DNA of 64,000 bases from Tetrahymena thermophila SB210 (taxonomy: Eukaryota; Ciliophora; Oligohymenophorea; Hymenostomatida; Tetrahymenidae), in contig NW_002476204.1 of NCBI RefSeq assembly GCF_000189635.1, positions 186,001-250,000 on the forward strand, written 5' to 3'. The position numbers were made by a program, and so were the translations under genes. Positions within the stretch are counted from its first letter, which is position 1. The number at the start of each line of letters is the position of its first letter. Shown here in pieces: positions 26,288-38,111 of this stretch. The notes below the pieces were generated by a model. That model ran no database searches and was not told the origin of the DNA. It saw nothing but the letters and a program-made list of their open reading frames with translations.

Positions 26288-26365
26288 TCACTAAGAAGAA
26301 CAAAATAAATAGTAGGGTAAAGTTTTTTTCTTTACTTTTAACCATTTTTTAGTAGTTGAAGTTGA
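25917..26365. repeat. Tandem duplication covering the 3' end of the 26288-29009 gene
   Basis: The outer copy is about 25917-26107 and the inner copy about 26172-26365. Shared landmarks in the same order are ACATATATATA, AGATTGATATATATTAAAAA, ACTTTTATATT, GTTAATA.TTTTTATTAT, TTATATTTA.A.CTTTTTTCA.TAAGAA, ACAAAAT, and TTTTAACCATTTTTTAG.AGTT. The inner copy contains the last codons and stop of the neighbouring gene, while the outer copy has lost the stop context. The copies are moderately diverged. Confidence 0.75.
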
Positions 26366-29009
26366 AATCGCTTATGATTTTACAACTTGTATTGTGGGAC
26401 TGTTTTCTATTAAATTATTTATAGCTGTGGTATAAAAACCATCTTTAGTATTAGAATGTTGCTAATCATAACCTAAATTATTTCTGAAATTAAAAATATT
26501 TTGTTTATTCTAAAATATTTAAAGTATCTATTTATTTACCTTTTATTAGAAGCTGAAAAAATTCTTCTATGAGGAGGATTTGTTCTATTCATTATTGAAA
26601 ATGTTTATCTCATTGTAAAAGAAGTGTTCAAAGAATTTAGCTCTGTAAATCCTTTTTATTTGCTAGGAGAAAGATACACCTTGCTAAACATTTGAGAATT
26701 GTTTATTTAGTTTTTTTCTCTTAATGTCATATTTTTTTCACCTAAAATTTCTTATTATAACACTTTAATGGGGGCATCTGTCTTCAATAGATCAGAAAGT
26801 TTGAATTTTATTTCTGGGTATATCTTTGAAAATACTTCATCAGATATATCAACTTCCTCTCTTGTTTTTTTTTATTATAAAATTCCTAGCTTCTTTTTTT
26901 TAGCTTCGTAGTTTTTCATCATATCATCTGATAATTTTTATATGGCCTCTTTTCTGTAGTCTTTATATTTCTCTTCAAGGCCCTCTTTTAGCCTTAATTT
27001 CTTTTCTGCTTTTTCTTCAATTCTTTTATAGTACATTTCAGTCGTAATATAAGTGCGTCCTTAAGATATATAAGATATGTTCTTACAATTAATTAAATAC
27101 AACGCACCTGTATCATCTTAAAGCCACTCAGTTTCTAGCGTTTCCAAAGTCACACTATGAAATGTCTGAAGGAAGTGAAATATTTTACATGTAATATACT
27201 TTTAATATTCTACTATCTGATCATACATCAATTTTGTTTCGAATTCCTCTTCTACATCAATTGGAACAAATTCTGAGCTGACGCTACTAATTTCTCCATT
27301 TAATATTTATATATCCTTGAATGCTCTGTAAAATAGTTCATCATCCTTAACTTCTTCTTAGATAAAAAAGTAATGCTGATACTAAAATTTATTCTTTTTC
27401 ACCTTAATGATATTTTGTATGTAATGAACATTAGACCAAATAGGGTCAATCTATTTTATATTTAAAGGTTTTTATTAAATTGTGTAATCTGTAATTAATT
27501 TAGTCTTTAATAAAATATTATTTGTTACAAATATACACATTAATTATATCTAATCAAATTCTCAATATTTGTTATTTTTGATTGTTCGTTCTTATAATAA
27601 AAACAAGAAAAATTTCTTTTAAGTGTTATTCACTCTTTAAATTAGATAATAATTTAACAAAAACTTACTTTTCTTTTCATCATCAAAGTAAGAAAGTCTG
27701 ACTCATTTATGACTGTTGTGTGATCTTGATCGTACTTTGAAAAGGAATCAAGTTTGTATATTATGGCATCTTTATTTTCTATAGTCTAAAAAGACTAGTT
27801 GTTAGTGCTATTTGATCCTCCTAGCTATAGCTCTGATGGTCTATTTGTAATTGACTTAGATCTTTTCGCATCATTTTTTACTTATGAGTCATTCATCCCC
27901 ATCGAAGCTTAATTTTATTTAACTGAATATGGTGAAGCAGAGTTTTTAGAGGAATCCCCAGAAGTTGGAGGTGCTAATTTAGATTTTTTAACATGACTAA
28001 ATTTCGTTTAATCTTTTTAATTTGTTCCTGTATTATCATTTTTATTAGTTGGTGTAGAGTTAGAAGTGTCAAATAGTTTAATTTCTTAAGGTCTTTTAAT
28101 AAAACGAGCTTCATTTGGACCAAAGATTCTCATTTCTTCCAGCTTTTACTCAACTAGTTATCTATATTTAGTTCTCCTTTCATTAAAAAATTTACGAATT
28201 TCATTTAACTATAATTTTTCTTTTTGCTTTATAAACTTTAACTGATTGTCTTTGTAATTTGTATGAACTAGCAACTTGGCTTCACCATTCCAAAATAATA
28301 CTGTTTCGGGTATAAATACCCTCAGAGTTCTTTAAACTCTTTAAGGAGGTACCAATCTTTTTAAAATAAAATTTAAATCTGTATCGTGGTTTTTAGACGG
28401 AGAGCTGTCAGTGTAGTTGTTATTAATACCAACATCAGCTCCTGTTTCATTCTGCTTTCCAAACTATTCTAAATTTAAATTTGCTTCGCCTGTATTAAAA
28501 CCATTACTTGCTTATAAATTCTACTAATGAAAACTCTAATGAGTGTATCTAAAAGGAGATGCTTAACTTGTATAAAATGATTTAGTCGTCTTATTAGGTG
28601 AGCTTTCTCTATTGTTATAAATAAAAAATATTATTGATTAAACTCTTATTGATTTTATATATGAATGCCATAAATGCTTTCCACTTTAATTTTAATCATA
28701 ATAAGATATTTAATGAATTACTATAAATTAGGGTTTTTTTTCAAGCATATCTAGCAAAAGCATTTATATTAATCTCTTGCATGATTTTAAAATTATGAGT
28801 TTAAAGCCTAATCTTTTTCTTCAGCAAACAAAGAATCTAAATATTTTGAAGTTTAATCGAAAGGCATTCGTTCAAGTCTAGCATCCTTATCTTAGTTTTA
28901 ATAATGAATTTATATTACGATTTTAGCTCAAATATTTCAAAATTATAAACCTACTTCTATTATATTTATATAAAGGAGATGAAGCTGGCGATAGAGTTTT
29001 ATGCGCCAT
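26288..29009 (-). CDS. Unknown 701-residue protein with conserved core and coiled coil
   Basis: Four exons (28951-29009, 27669-28608, 26540-27450, 26288-26483) with introns of 342, 218 and 56 nt give 701 residues. The first ~260 residues are Ser/Asn/Lys-rich, apart from a basic amphipathic stretch (NYKDNQLKFIKQKEKLQLNE, NERRTKYRQLVEQKLEEMR). A compact globular-looking core follows (~330-450), including IDPIWSNVHYIQNIIKVKKN, YQHYFFIQEEV and TEWLQDDTGALYLINCKNI. Next is a Lys/Glu coiled coil (YYKRIEEKAEKKLRLKEGLEEKYKDY is typical; only part is quoted per motif) and a Ser/Arg-rich tail. I do not recognise the core; it does not look like a kinase, EF-hand or motor. The cellular role is unknown. 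The 3' end is duplicated downstream. Confidence 0.75.
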
Positions 29010-30201
29010 TTATATTGAGTTGCTATAGAGCTATAAAAACTACTTTAGTCTGTAAAAACCTAAAATTAATTCCTAATATATTGAAAATGAATATGATTTA
29101 TTATGTTATATTTATTATTATATTTTGAGTATATTTTACAAAAATTGATGATTTGGATTTATCTTCATAAATAAAGTACCAAAGTAATCAAGTAATAATA
29201 ATGATTGGATGATTTTGAGATATTAAAAAATATTCAATATCTAAAATTTACATTTAATAAAATTTAACAAGCATCATTTTGATATCAAATTATTGATCAT
29301 TAGACCATGAAGGTAAATTAAAAACCAAATCATAGCCATATTTTTTATATTGAAACCAATTAATAATTTTTTCAATAAGAATCTAAAAATTTTTTACTAA
29401 ATATTAAAATCAATTAAATTCAAAACTATTTTATAAAAGAAAACAAACAAATAAATATTATTCTTATACATAATTAAGTTATAAAACTATTAATTTAATT
29501 ATTACAAATGATTATTTGAATGATAAAATAATTTTTTAGCAAAATATTATATATATGCTTTAATTATTCAGATAAAAATAATTTTTTTTTAAATTAAAAA
29601 ATAATAAATAGGTAAATAAAAAAATAAATAGATAATATTTTTCATAATTAATTTTAATTTATAAATTAATTTTTGAAAATAATTTAATATTTTAATTCCT
29701 TATTTAATAAAATACGTTATCAGAAAAATATTATATGGTCCATTCTAAATTAAATCCAAAATATTTACTTTTAAAGTTTGAAAGTTATATAATACTAAAT
29801 GAAATAAATAATTTTCTTAATTATTTCGAGTTTAAAGTTTTATTACCTAATTATTTTTATTTCTTTAATGATAATTAAGTCTTTTAGAATAACTTTAACC
29901 CCAAAAAATTTAGTTTATGATAGTTTCGTAAATTAAAAAATTTATTGCAAGATATAAAATTTAATAAAGATTTTTTTTGAGTTTGTAATATCCATTCAAA
30001 GTTTTATTACAAATTAATGCTTCTTATTTCAAAATATACATTAGCATTAGCAGATATTTTATAAATAATTATTGTTTTATCTATATGAATTTTATTTCTT
30101 GTAAATGAATATTTTTAGCTAAATTTTATAAAATACACTATAAATTAGAGAAAAAAATAATTAATTACTATCTAAACATTGATTTAGATATATATATATA
30201 T
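29010..30201. other. AT-rich spacer
   Basis: 1.2 kb with no supported gene or RNA; a (TA)n run is near 30190-30201. Confidence 0.6.
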
Positions 30202-33200
30202 TCATTTGTGTACTTTATTACTCCTTATTATATCGTAAAATTTATTTAATTCTTCTTCTTATGATTTTTTATGCTCTCTTGAGATCTATTATTATTTAAA
30301 TAATCCATTAAAATTATTCATTTTATTTTTAATTTATTACCAAGCTCTGTGTATTTATACAATTTAATACTTATTCTTCAAACTCTTCGATAGCAGTTCT
30401 CATCCAGTGCATATCATCAGAAGTAGGTTTTATTCCCTAAGTATTATTTTCGTATGTATAATCTGAAGTTAAAGATTTGCAAAACGTAAATTTTACTTCT
30501 TCTTCCAATTCGAATTAGATATCTGACCATATCTCTCCCATTTTAAAGTGAGGGTACATTTAAATTACTTCTATTTTTTACTTCTCATCAGGAAGAAGCT
30601 CATTTTTATCAAATCCTGTTCTATATAAAATAGCAAATATAATTGCTCTTAAGTCATATTATTCAACTTTTTCTTTTATTTTTCTTACTAAATAAGCTTC
30701 AGTACCAGCTTCTGACTCACTGTCAGCTGCAAGAAGGGCTTCTTTAAGTCTTGCAAACCCTTTTGCACTTTACCCTCTCTTACTAGTTTAATTATTTCCT
30801 TGAGTTCCATTTTCGAACTCATTTACTACTTTTTTCTCTTCCATTAATAGTTAAAATTCATCTTGTTTTTTTTTAGGAGCTGTCATTGGATTTAAAGGTC
30901 TGTTTTTGTTCACAATAATACCATCATCATATTTAACCTAGATTATTATAAAACATGTTTGTTTATTTAATAAAATTTATTTAATTACTTAAAATCTATT
31001 GTCTTCTTTATTGTATATTTTTATAAGCAATTAAGTTGCATTTATCATAGTTTTCCCTGAGTTCCAATCACAAAAGTAGGGAGTTGCTTTTGGATTTTCA
31101 ATTAAATAAGAAAGACAACTGAGGGCCATTTTTTTATGCATGTCATCACATACTTCTAAGAACTCAAGAAGTACAAATAAGCCTTCATTATCTAAGAAAA
31201 CACTTTCACTTTTTCTGTTTCCTAAAATTGAGTTCCATAAACAGTCAAGAATGGAAACTGCATATAAAGCATAACGAGCTGAAATACCCAGATTGGGATC
31301 TTTCAAGGCATTGACAATCATATCAACACCTCCCTTTTATCTGAATAGTTTTTTATTTTTGTTGCAATTTATGCATAAATTAGAAATAATAGAAAAACAA
31401 AGTTCTTTTATATCCAAAGGGTTATCATTTTCATTTTGTAAGAATTCAATCAAATTATCCATAACTCCTTCATCTGTTATTTTAAGCTTATAAGGCTCAT
31501 CAAATAAGGAAGCATTGTTGAATACTCTTAAGCATTTTTCTCTTTTTTCAGGATCATCTTGATTTGTTAAGAATTTTGTCAAGTAGAATAATCCGTTTTT
31601 TTCAGCAAAACTTGAATTCATTAAAAAATTTAAGTAAATTTCCACTATAAAAATTTTTAATTTTACTCTTCTTTCATATAAATGATAACACTTGATAATA
31701 TAGTTAAGCAATGAAGTTGAATTTCTTTTAGCTAAGGATTCGACCAGCGATTAACTGCATAACTGTCGTTTAAAGGATCAATGTAAAGTAATAATGAGTA
31801 AATAAAAGCACTCTAATATAATAATTATTAATTATTGATCATTTTATTTAAATTTTCTAAAAAAATAATCTATTTGGTTATATTTTTTAAAATAAAAAAA
31901 TTACATCTTTAATGGTTTCCAATATTGATTAATTTCCTGATTAAATAGCTGTTAACAATCCACTCCATATGAGCTTTTTGAATTCTAAATCTTCACTTGT
32001 TGTTGAATAGAAGGCACGATGATTATTGGTAAGGATCTTATCATTGTAAAACTCTATTTCGTCAACAGTTGCATAAACTAAAAGAGTATCTATAAATGTA
32101 GTTGGAGAGCTTACGTTAGGCATAGTGCTACGCTCATCAAAATATTAAAGAGCCTTTTCATCACTAAGTAAGTAGTTAATTAAGATTAAAAGCTCATTAC
32201 GAAGACACTTATCTTCTAATTTATAGCCGTTACGCATCAAATCTTCGAAAACACGTTTCAACTATGTAATTATATCCTCAGCTGCAAACAACTAAATAGA
32301 GCTGATTCCAACAGCCTCAATTGCATTCCATATAATTTCGAAGCAGCTTTTTACAATGTAAGAACGGAAATCATCACAGTCAAAAATGACATATATTATA
32401 TCTTTTAATATTCCGAAATTACAAAACTTTTAAGCTAAATCTTTAAACATAATACAATTAGAAATTAAATCTAATAAAGGTAAAAGATATTCGTAATTTT
32501 TCTAGTAATATTGCATAGTGAATATAATATCTTCAATAACATCTGATTTATTGATAGCTCTCAAATTTTTAGAGCCTTCATTCAGAAGCTTTTAGAGTGG
32601 ACTTGGCTCATATCCTTGCATCTTGGCCTTTTCAAAATTTTCTTTAAATTAAAATAAACATGAATTATTTTAATATTATATAATAAATATCTTTTTTTGT
32701 TGGTTATATTTATTTGATTTTTAATGATTTCAAAATGAAAATGCTTAAATTAGACTTTCTATTAATTGATTATGGGTTATTTGTATTGCTTCGATTAAAT
32801 CATAATAACTTCAGAAAATGCAACTTACTTTCAGCTTAGAGTATGGTATCTATTCCTTCATCTGAAAAGTTCCTTAAGAAAATAATAGCACTGTATCTCA
32901 AACTTTCAGTAACTTCTTCGTTCAGTATTATTTTCTCTTCAGCGTGAGTGTTATAAAGCAAAGGTCTATTAATTAATTACAATTTGAATTTATTATAATG
33001 AGCTTTTAGTTCTAAATAAAATATATATTTATTGCTTTTAAATCAACGAGGTTTAGTTGATAGGCTTTTTTCATACTAAAAGTATGACTCCCAATTTAAA
33101 TAAACAAACTGCATTCATTAACGTATTTTCAAATCTAATAATTTATCATAATTTAATTAAAATGCTTGCCTGAATGTATTTAAAAACTATGGTAAAATAG

Positions 33201-33516
33201 GAACATATTTAAGTTCATCACTGGCTTTTGTTTTTTTGAAGGGGTTACTTGATGTTTCGCATAACTTTTAAATGGCTGCAGTCATTTCAACAACTCCTTT
33301 TTTTAAATCTGCAATGGCATACTCTACCATTTTGCAAAGAGCTTCAATTTCTTAATAATAAAATCCATCTGATCTTTCTTTGCAAAATCTAATGATTGAA
33401 CTTGCTTTCCTATCGCCAAGTTGCTCGGTATACTCAGATTCAAACATCTGCAAAACTTTGTTTGCAGCTTCAAAATCAACGACTGCATTTCCTTGAGTAT
33501 TTCCTAGAGTACTCAT
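30202..33516 (-). CDS. CFAP69: CFAP69, cilia- and flagella-associated ARM-repeat protein
   Basis: Seven exons are inferred: 33170-33516, 32829-32965, 31905-32641, 31667-31812, 30989-31610, 30371-30937 and 30202-30285, coding for 879 residues. Stretches line up in order with animal CFAP69: KKTKASDELKY, SEDLEFKKLIW, LHCLTILSSV, GVDMIVNALKDP, ILDCLWNSILGNRKSESVF, DNEGLFVLLEFL, ENPKATPYFCDW, LLIKIYNKED and HFKMGEIWSDI. The protein is an armadillo/HEAT-like helical solenoid of the ciliary central apparatus, needed for motility in other organisms. The first intron (32966-33169) fits only with a GC donor (AG/GCAAGC); all others are GT..AG. The C-terminus is shorter than in vertebrates. Confidence 0.88.
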
Positions 33517-34374
33517 TACAAAATTTTGTTAAGTCCTTTTATTAGTTAATTAATTATTGAAACTATATAATTTGATAATTAATTTTCCTTTAAAATATTT
33601 AACTTATTCGAAACAACATTTCAATTATAATTTTTATTCATTTCCAATAATTAATGTTAATAAAGTAAATTATATTTTTATGCATTCATGCAAGCATAGC
33701 TATCATTTGCATATATTAGAGCTAGAATAAATATATAAAATAAAATAAGTTACAATAATATCTTTAAAAAAATTAAAATAAATGTATTATAAAAAAAAAA
33801 TGATTTATTAATTTAAATGATTTCTAAAAATGCTTAATTAATTTAACCAAATCAAAGTTTATTTTGAATGATTTAAATTTATTTTTCTCAGATTTTCAAA
33901 TAAGTTATTATGAAATTGATAAGTTGTTTTTAAATGATTTTTAATCTTCAATAAAATGCTAATTAAATATAAAATAATATTTTAAATATTTGAATGAGTT
34001 AAAATGCTTAATTTTTTTTATTTAAAAAAGATTAATTTAATTAATTAATTCTTAATCATTGATACAAAAATTTTAAATATAAATTTCAATAAACTAAAAT
34101 TTTGTTGTGAATATTTTGTTTTAAAAAATGTTTATGTATCTTTAATACCTGTTCCTACTCTCTATTGGCAAAAAATTCAATGTTGAGACCATTCATACAT
34201 ATATTGTTAAGGTGATATTTTTTTTATTAGAATATTTTTTACTTGTATATATAGGAGAAAATAGATAGTATTTATTTCAATAGAGAGATTATTAAAAAAA
34301 AAATAGATCAAAACAAATTTTAAATAAAAAATAAGATATTTCTATTATTTTTGATATAAAACAAAAAAGTTAAA
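33517..34374. promoter_or_regulatory. Divergent spacer between CFAP69 and a membrane-protein gene
   Basis: An 858-bp AT-rich region that must hold both promoters. No element can be named and no gene is seen. Confidence 0.5.
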
Positions 34375-35604
34375 ATGTTTCAATATAATAGAACTATTCG
34401 TTCATTTTATAGCAATAAGCCTAGCTATATTTTAACGATATGGATGTGTATTATAGGATTTGCTAAAGTTCCTTTTTTAATTTATGTTACTAGCTAAAAT
34501 CTAATAAATAACTACAATGTCATTTTTTAATATAGTGATGACATGTTTATGGATTCTACAGTATAATTATTAATAGGAATTAGCGCAAGCATACTATTTT
34601 TAATGATATTTAGTTATAAAGTGAGCAGAAGATTAGTTATTTTTCTAGCAGAGGGATCTTTCATTGCATCATTAGTAATTTATATGCAAAAATATAATTA
34701 TTAGTGTTACGCATTAGGATTTACTTTACCTATTTCCACTATTATATACCCTTTGTACTTGGATGAAATATCATATGACCGCGAATACTTTAACTTAACA
34801 AATTATTTGTAACTCTCTTATGTTATTTCCTAATTTTATCTAAGCTCTTCGTTTGAAAATAAAACATTTATCATTATTGGAATCTGCCTAGCAGGATTCA
34901 ATATAGTTATTAGTCTTTCAAGCAGTATAAAAGAAACAACACTTTATTGGTATATGAATCATGAATCATAAAATGGAAAGGATATTATAGATTTGATGCA
35001 TACTCAAGGATAAAATTCTATTTAGCTTAAGTTTTAAGAATACAGAAATAGAAAGAATAATTATTTTACAAGTTAAATTCTATAAAGAATGTAGGTAAAG
35101 AAGGATTTAAAGGTTTTGCTATTATCATTTTTAATTCCTTAAACTTAAGTATTTAATTATTTTAAGATATTTAACCCAGATATTTATAATGAATCTTACT
35201 ACAAAATTAGCATTATTTTAGTAGCTTCAGTTGTTGCTCTCTTGCTTTTGTAATTCATCAGTCATCAATTTCTATAAAAAATTGGGTTTATGGTTTCTAT
35301 ATATCTAAATGTGATAGTAATTATTGAATACTAAATTAATGAAACTTAAGACGATACAACATTGCAATATGCTTTGTTTTTTATTTTGAACTTCTTTGTA
35401 GTATCTGTTTGGCTAATATAGAGTTTTTAGTAAATTCGTATCAGATTGATTTGGTTGCAGCAATTAGTATTTTGGTTTTCTATATATCTGAGTTGTTATT
35501 CTTAAGCAAATAATGGGTATATTTAAAGTAGCAGCTATCAACTCTAAATAGGATAATTAATTCTGTCATGCTTTATTGGATTTTTAATAGTATGTGATGA
35601 TTGA
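34375..35604 (+). CDS. Multi-pass membrane protein, transporter-like
   Basis: A single exon of 409 residues with about ten to twelve hydrophobic segments, for example YILTIWMCIIGFAKVPFLIY, LLIGISASILFLMIF, FIIIGICLAGFNIVI, ISIILVASVVALLLLQF, ALFFILNFFVVSVWL and LILSCFIGFLIV. A central cytosolic-type loop rich in Gln, Asn and Lys (~205-250) splits it into two halves, as in major-facilitator transporters. I could not find a diagnostic MFS signature, so the family is inference from topology only. The substrate is unknown. It starts at the first ATG after a long AT leader. Confidence 0.75.
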
Positions 35605-36164
35605 AAATAAATAAATAAGTAATGTATTTTATATTTTATTTCAGATTTAGTTAAGTAAAAATTATTATTTTTTAATAATCAAAATAACAAAAAAATTATA
35701 AAAACTATTAATAAAAATAATTAATTGAGTGAGTTATTTTCATAAATATGTTTGAACAAAATTTTTTACTTTGAATTGATGTAAGCTTACATTCCTTTGA
35801 TTTATAAAATAAATTATTGATTATTAAATTTTGTCCATAAAAATTTCTTTATTAAAAAATTTGATCAATAATGAATCATGTAATGAAAATAAAATATTTA
35901 TGTGTACAAATATTCTTTATAATTAATTCTTTGAGAATTTTTCTAATAATTTTTATTTATTAGAACTTCATCGCCCCTTTTTCTGTTAAAATAAACGATC
36001 GATAAAGAAATTGATAGAAAAATTGTGATATTATTAATTGAAGATTAAATGTATTTTAGATTTTACTTATTTACGCCCTTAATTAAAAATATAAACGATC
36101 AAAAAAATAAAAATATTAATTTTGTTTGATTGTATTTTCTTTTAGCAATTTTTAAAGCGATAAA
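35605..36164. other. AT-rich spacer
   Basis: 560 bp between two plus-strand genes; no feature is recognised. Confidence 0.6.
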
Positions 36165-38111
36165 ATGAATTTATAATAAGAAAACTTCTTTTTAAAGAAA
36201 TTCCCTTAAGTAGGTGAAGGATCTAGCGAGTGGATTTAACTAGAATATGATCTCTAACTTGGATTAGGATCTATTTCTGCTGTTATTAAAGATATTAAAG
36301 CTATCAACAATCAATCTTTATAGTTTTAATTTTAGAAGCATAACTAAGTAAGTATATTTAATAATTAGTTCCCTTCTCTTTCAAAACTTCATAAATGGGT
36401 TTCCTAAAAAATATTTTATTAATTATTTTAAGAATAGACTTATCCTTGAATCATGGATAGATTACGAAGAATTGGAATAATCGCAAAAAATTGATGAAAT
36501 GTGCTACAAGGGTTTTGAATTTAAAGATCCCTAAAAAGGTCATGTTTTCCCAACAGGATATATTGAGTTGAGAGATAATAGCGAATCTAAAAAATAGCAT
36601 ACTGTGATTATGTTTAAAATTGCAGTTGGTAGATCCTAATGTATACCTTATCGCAAAGAGGAAATATAAAGTAGAGATTACTTAAAAGACAAAAACAGCA
36701 ATTTTGATAGTTTATATCTTTATGATGAAGCCAATGATTAATAAGGAAGTGTTTTCTTGCATAGATATGTCCTTTTTGATAAAGAATAAGTTCTGCCAAT
36801 GTATCAGATAAAATTTGAATTCGATGATAGCAAGGAAAAGGACTTGCAGGTAAAATTTAAGATGGATAATATAATATTAATTTTAGTTATTCAAGAAAAT
36901 TTATTTTAATACAAACTTTTTTGAAATAAAAGCCACTAACTTGCGACAACTAATGCTCAAACAAAGCTAAATTCTACTGTAAAAATGACGATGCTTACTT
37001 TTGTCATGACTGCAATTTTGATATTCACAATAATAATTAGCAAACATTTAATTAAAAGCATCATACAATTGAGATATCAAAAAAAGAAAAAAGTTTTGGT
37101 AATTGTAAGGTTAGTGATCATCAAGGTACTAAATTAGAACTGTATTGTATGATTTGTCATGAGGCTTTATGTGTTTATTGTAAAATTCAAGGCTCTCATA
37201 GTCAAGGTGAACCTGCTGCACACTAGCTTTTAAGAATATCAGATGCTTATAAAAAGGCACTACACGAATCAAAAGTTTTAGATCCTTAATTAGAAAAGCG
37301 CAAAAACGAACTCACTGACCATTTAACTAATATAGATCAAAAAATAAAGTAAAATATTTTTATTTAAGTCAATATAAAGTGCAACAAATGATAAAAAGAT
37401 ATAAACCGTTGCATTATTATATTTACTTTTATTTAATTTAACTTTATATATTACTTCTTAGGGATGTAAGCTCTAAATCAAAAAATATAGAAGATAGAAT
37501 ATACAAACTTTTAGAAGATGGCCTAAAGTTATTGCAATAAAAGACAAAAGAAAAAATGTGTATTTTAATAGGTGACTAGCTTGAATTAAAAAGATAATAT
37601 GATCAAATTTAATGGATTGAATCATTTTTAAAATATTAATAAAATGTTCTTAACCCAGCTGAGTACCTAAAAGCATGGTCAAGACATAGTTAGCTGAGAA
37701 ATAAAATTATAAGTGCTGATAAATACTAAATAGAAGAGATAAGCTCTGATATTCATATGGATGCTTAACCTATTAAAATTACAAGTGAAAATAATGTACA
37801 AAGTAGCTAGAATAAATAAAATCAGCAAGATCCAAATGAAAATTAAAGTAATGTATTAAGGGGGTAAATAAAATATTTCATATCAAAATCTTATTTAAAA
37901 ACTCATTTCTTTAAAATTTAGTAACCCAAGTTCATAATTTAGAAGTTAGATCTTAGGTAATAATAAGAATTCTAGTGCAAAAGACAAGAATGTTTCAATG
38001 TCAAATTTCGTAGTTAATAACAATACATCTAGAAATTAGATTAAAGGTCAATCAACTTTACAAACTATTGGTATTATGAATAATGGTGCTACATCATCGG
38101 AAGGAGCTTGA
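36165..38111 (+). CDS. Degenerate PARP-like (ART) domain fused to two B-box zinc fingers
   Basis: Five exons (36165-36347, 36433-36849, 36933-37348, 37462-37863, 37922-38111) with GT..AG introns of 85, 83, 113 and 58 nt give 535 residues. Residues ~20-200 follow the C-terminal pattern of PARP12/13-type ADP-ribosyltransferases: YKGFEF, GYIELRD, VIMFKIAVG, FDSLYLYDEAN and LHRYVLFDKEQVLPMYQIKF. The catalytic His is replaced (LILESW where LL.HG is expected) and the NAD-site Tyr is displaced (GYIEL), so it is probably inactive. Two B-boxes follow (CDNQC...YFCHDC...HH, then C..H...YCMIC...CVYC...H..). After them come a coiled coil (~280-370) and a Ser/Asn/Gln tail. The layout resembles TRIM proteins without a RING. 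The role is unknown. Confidence 0.8.
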
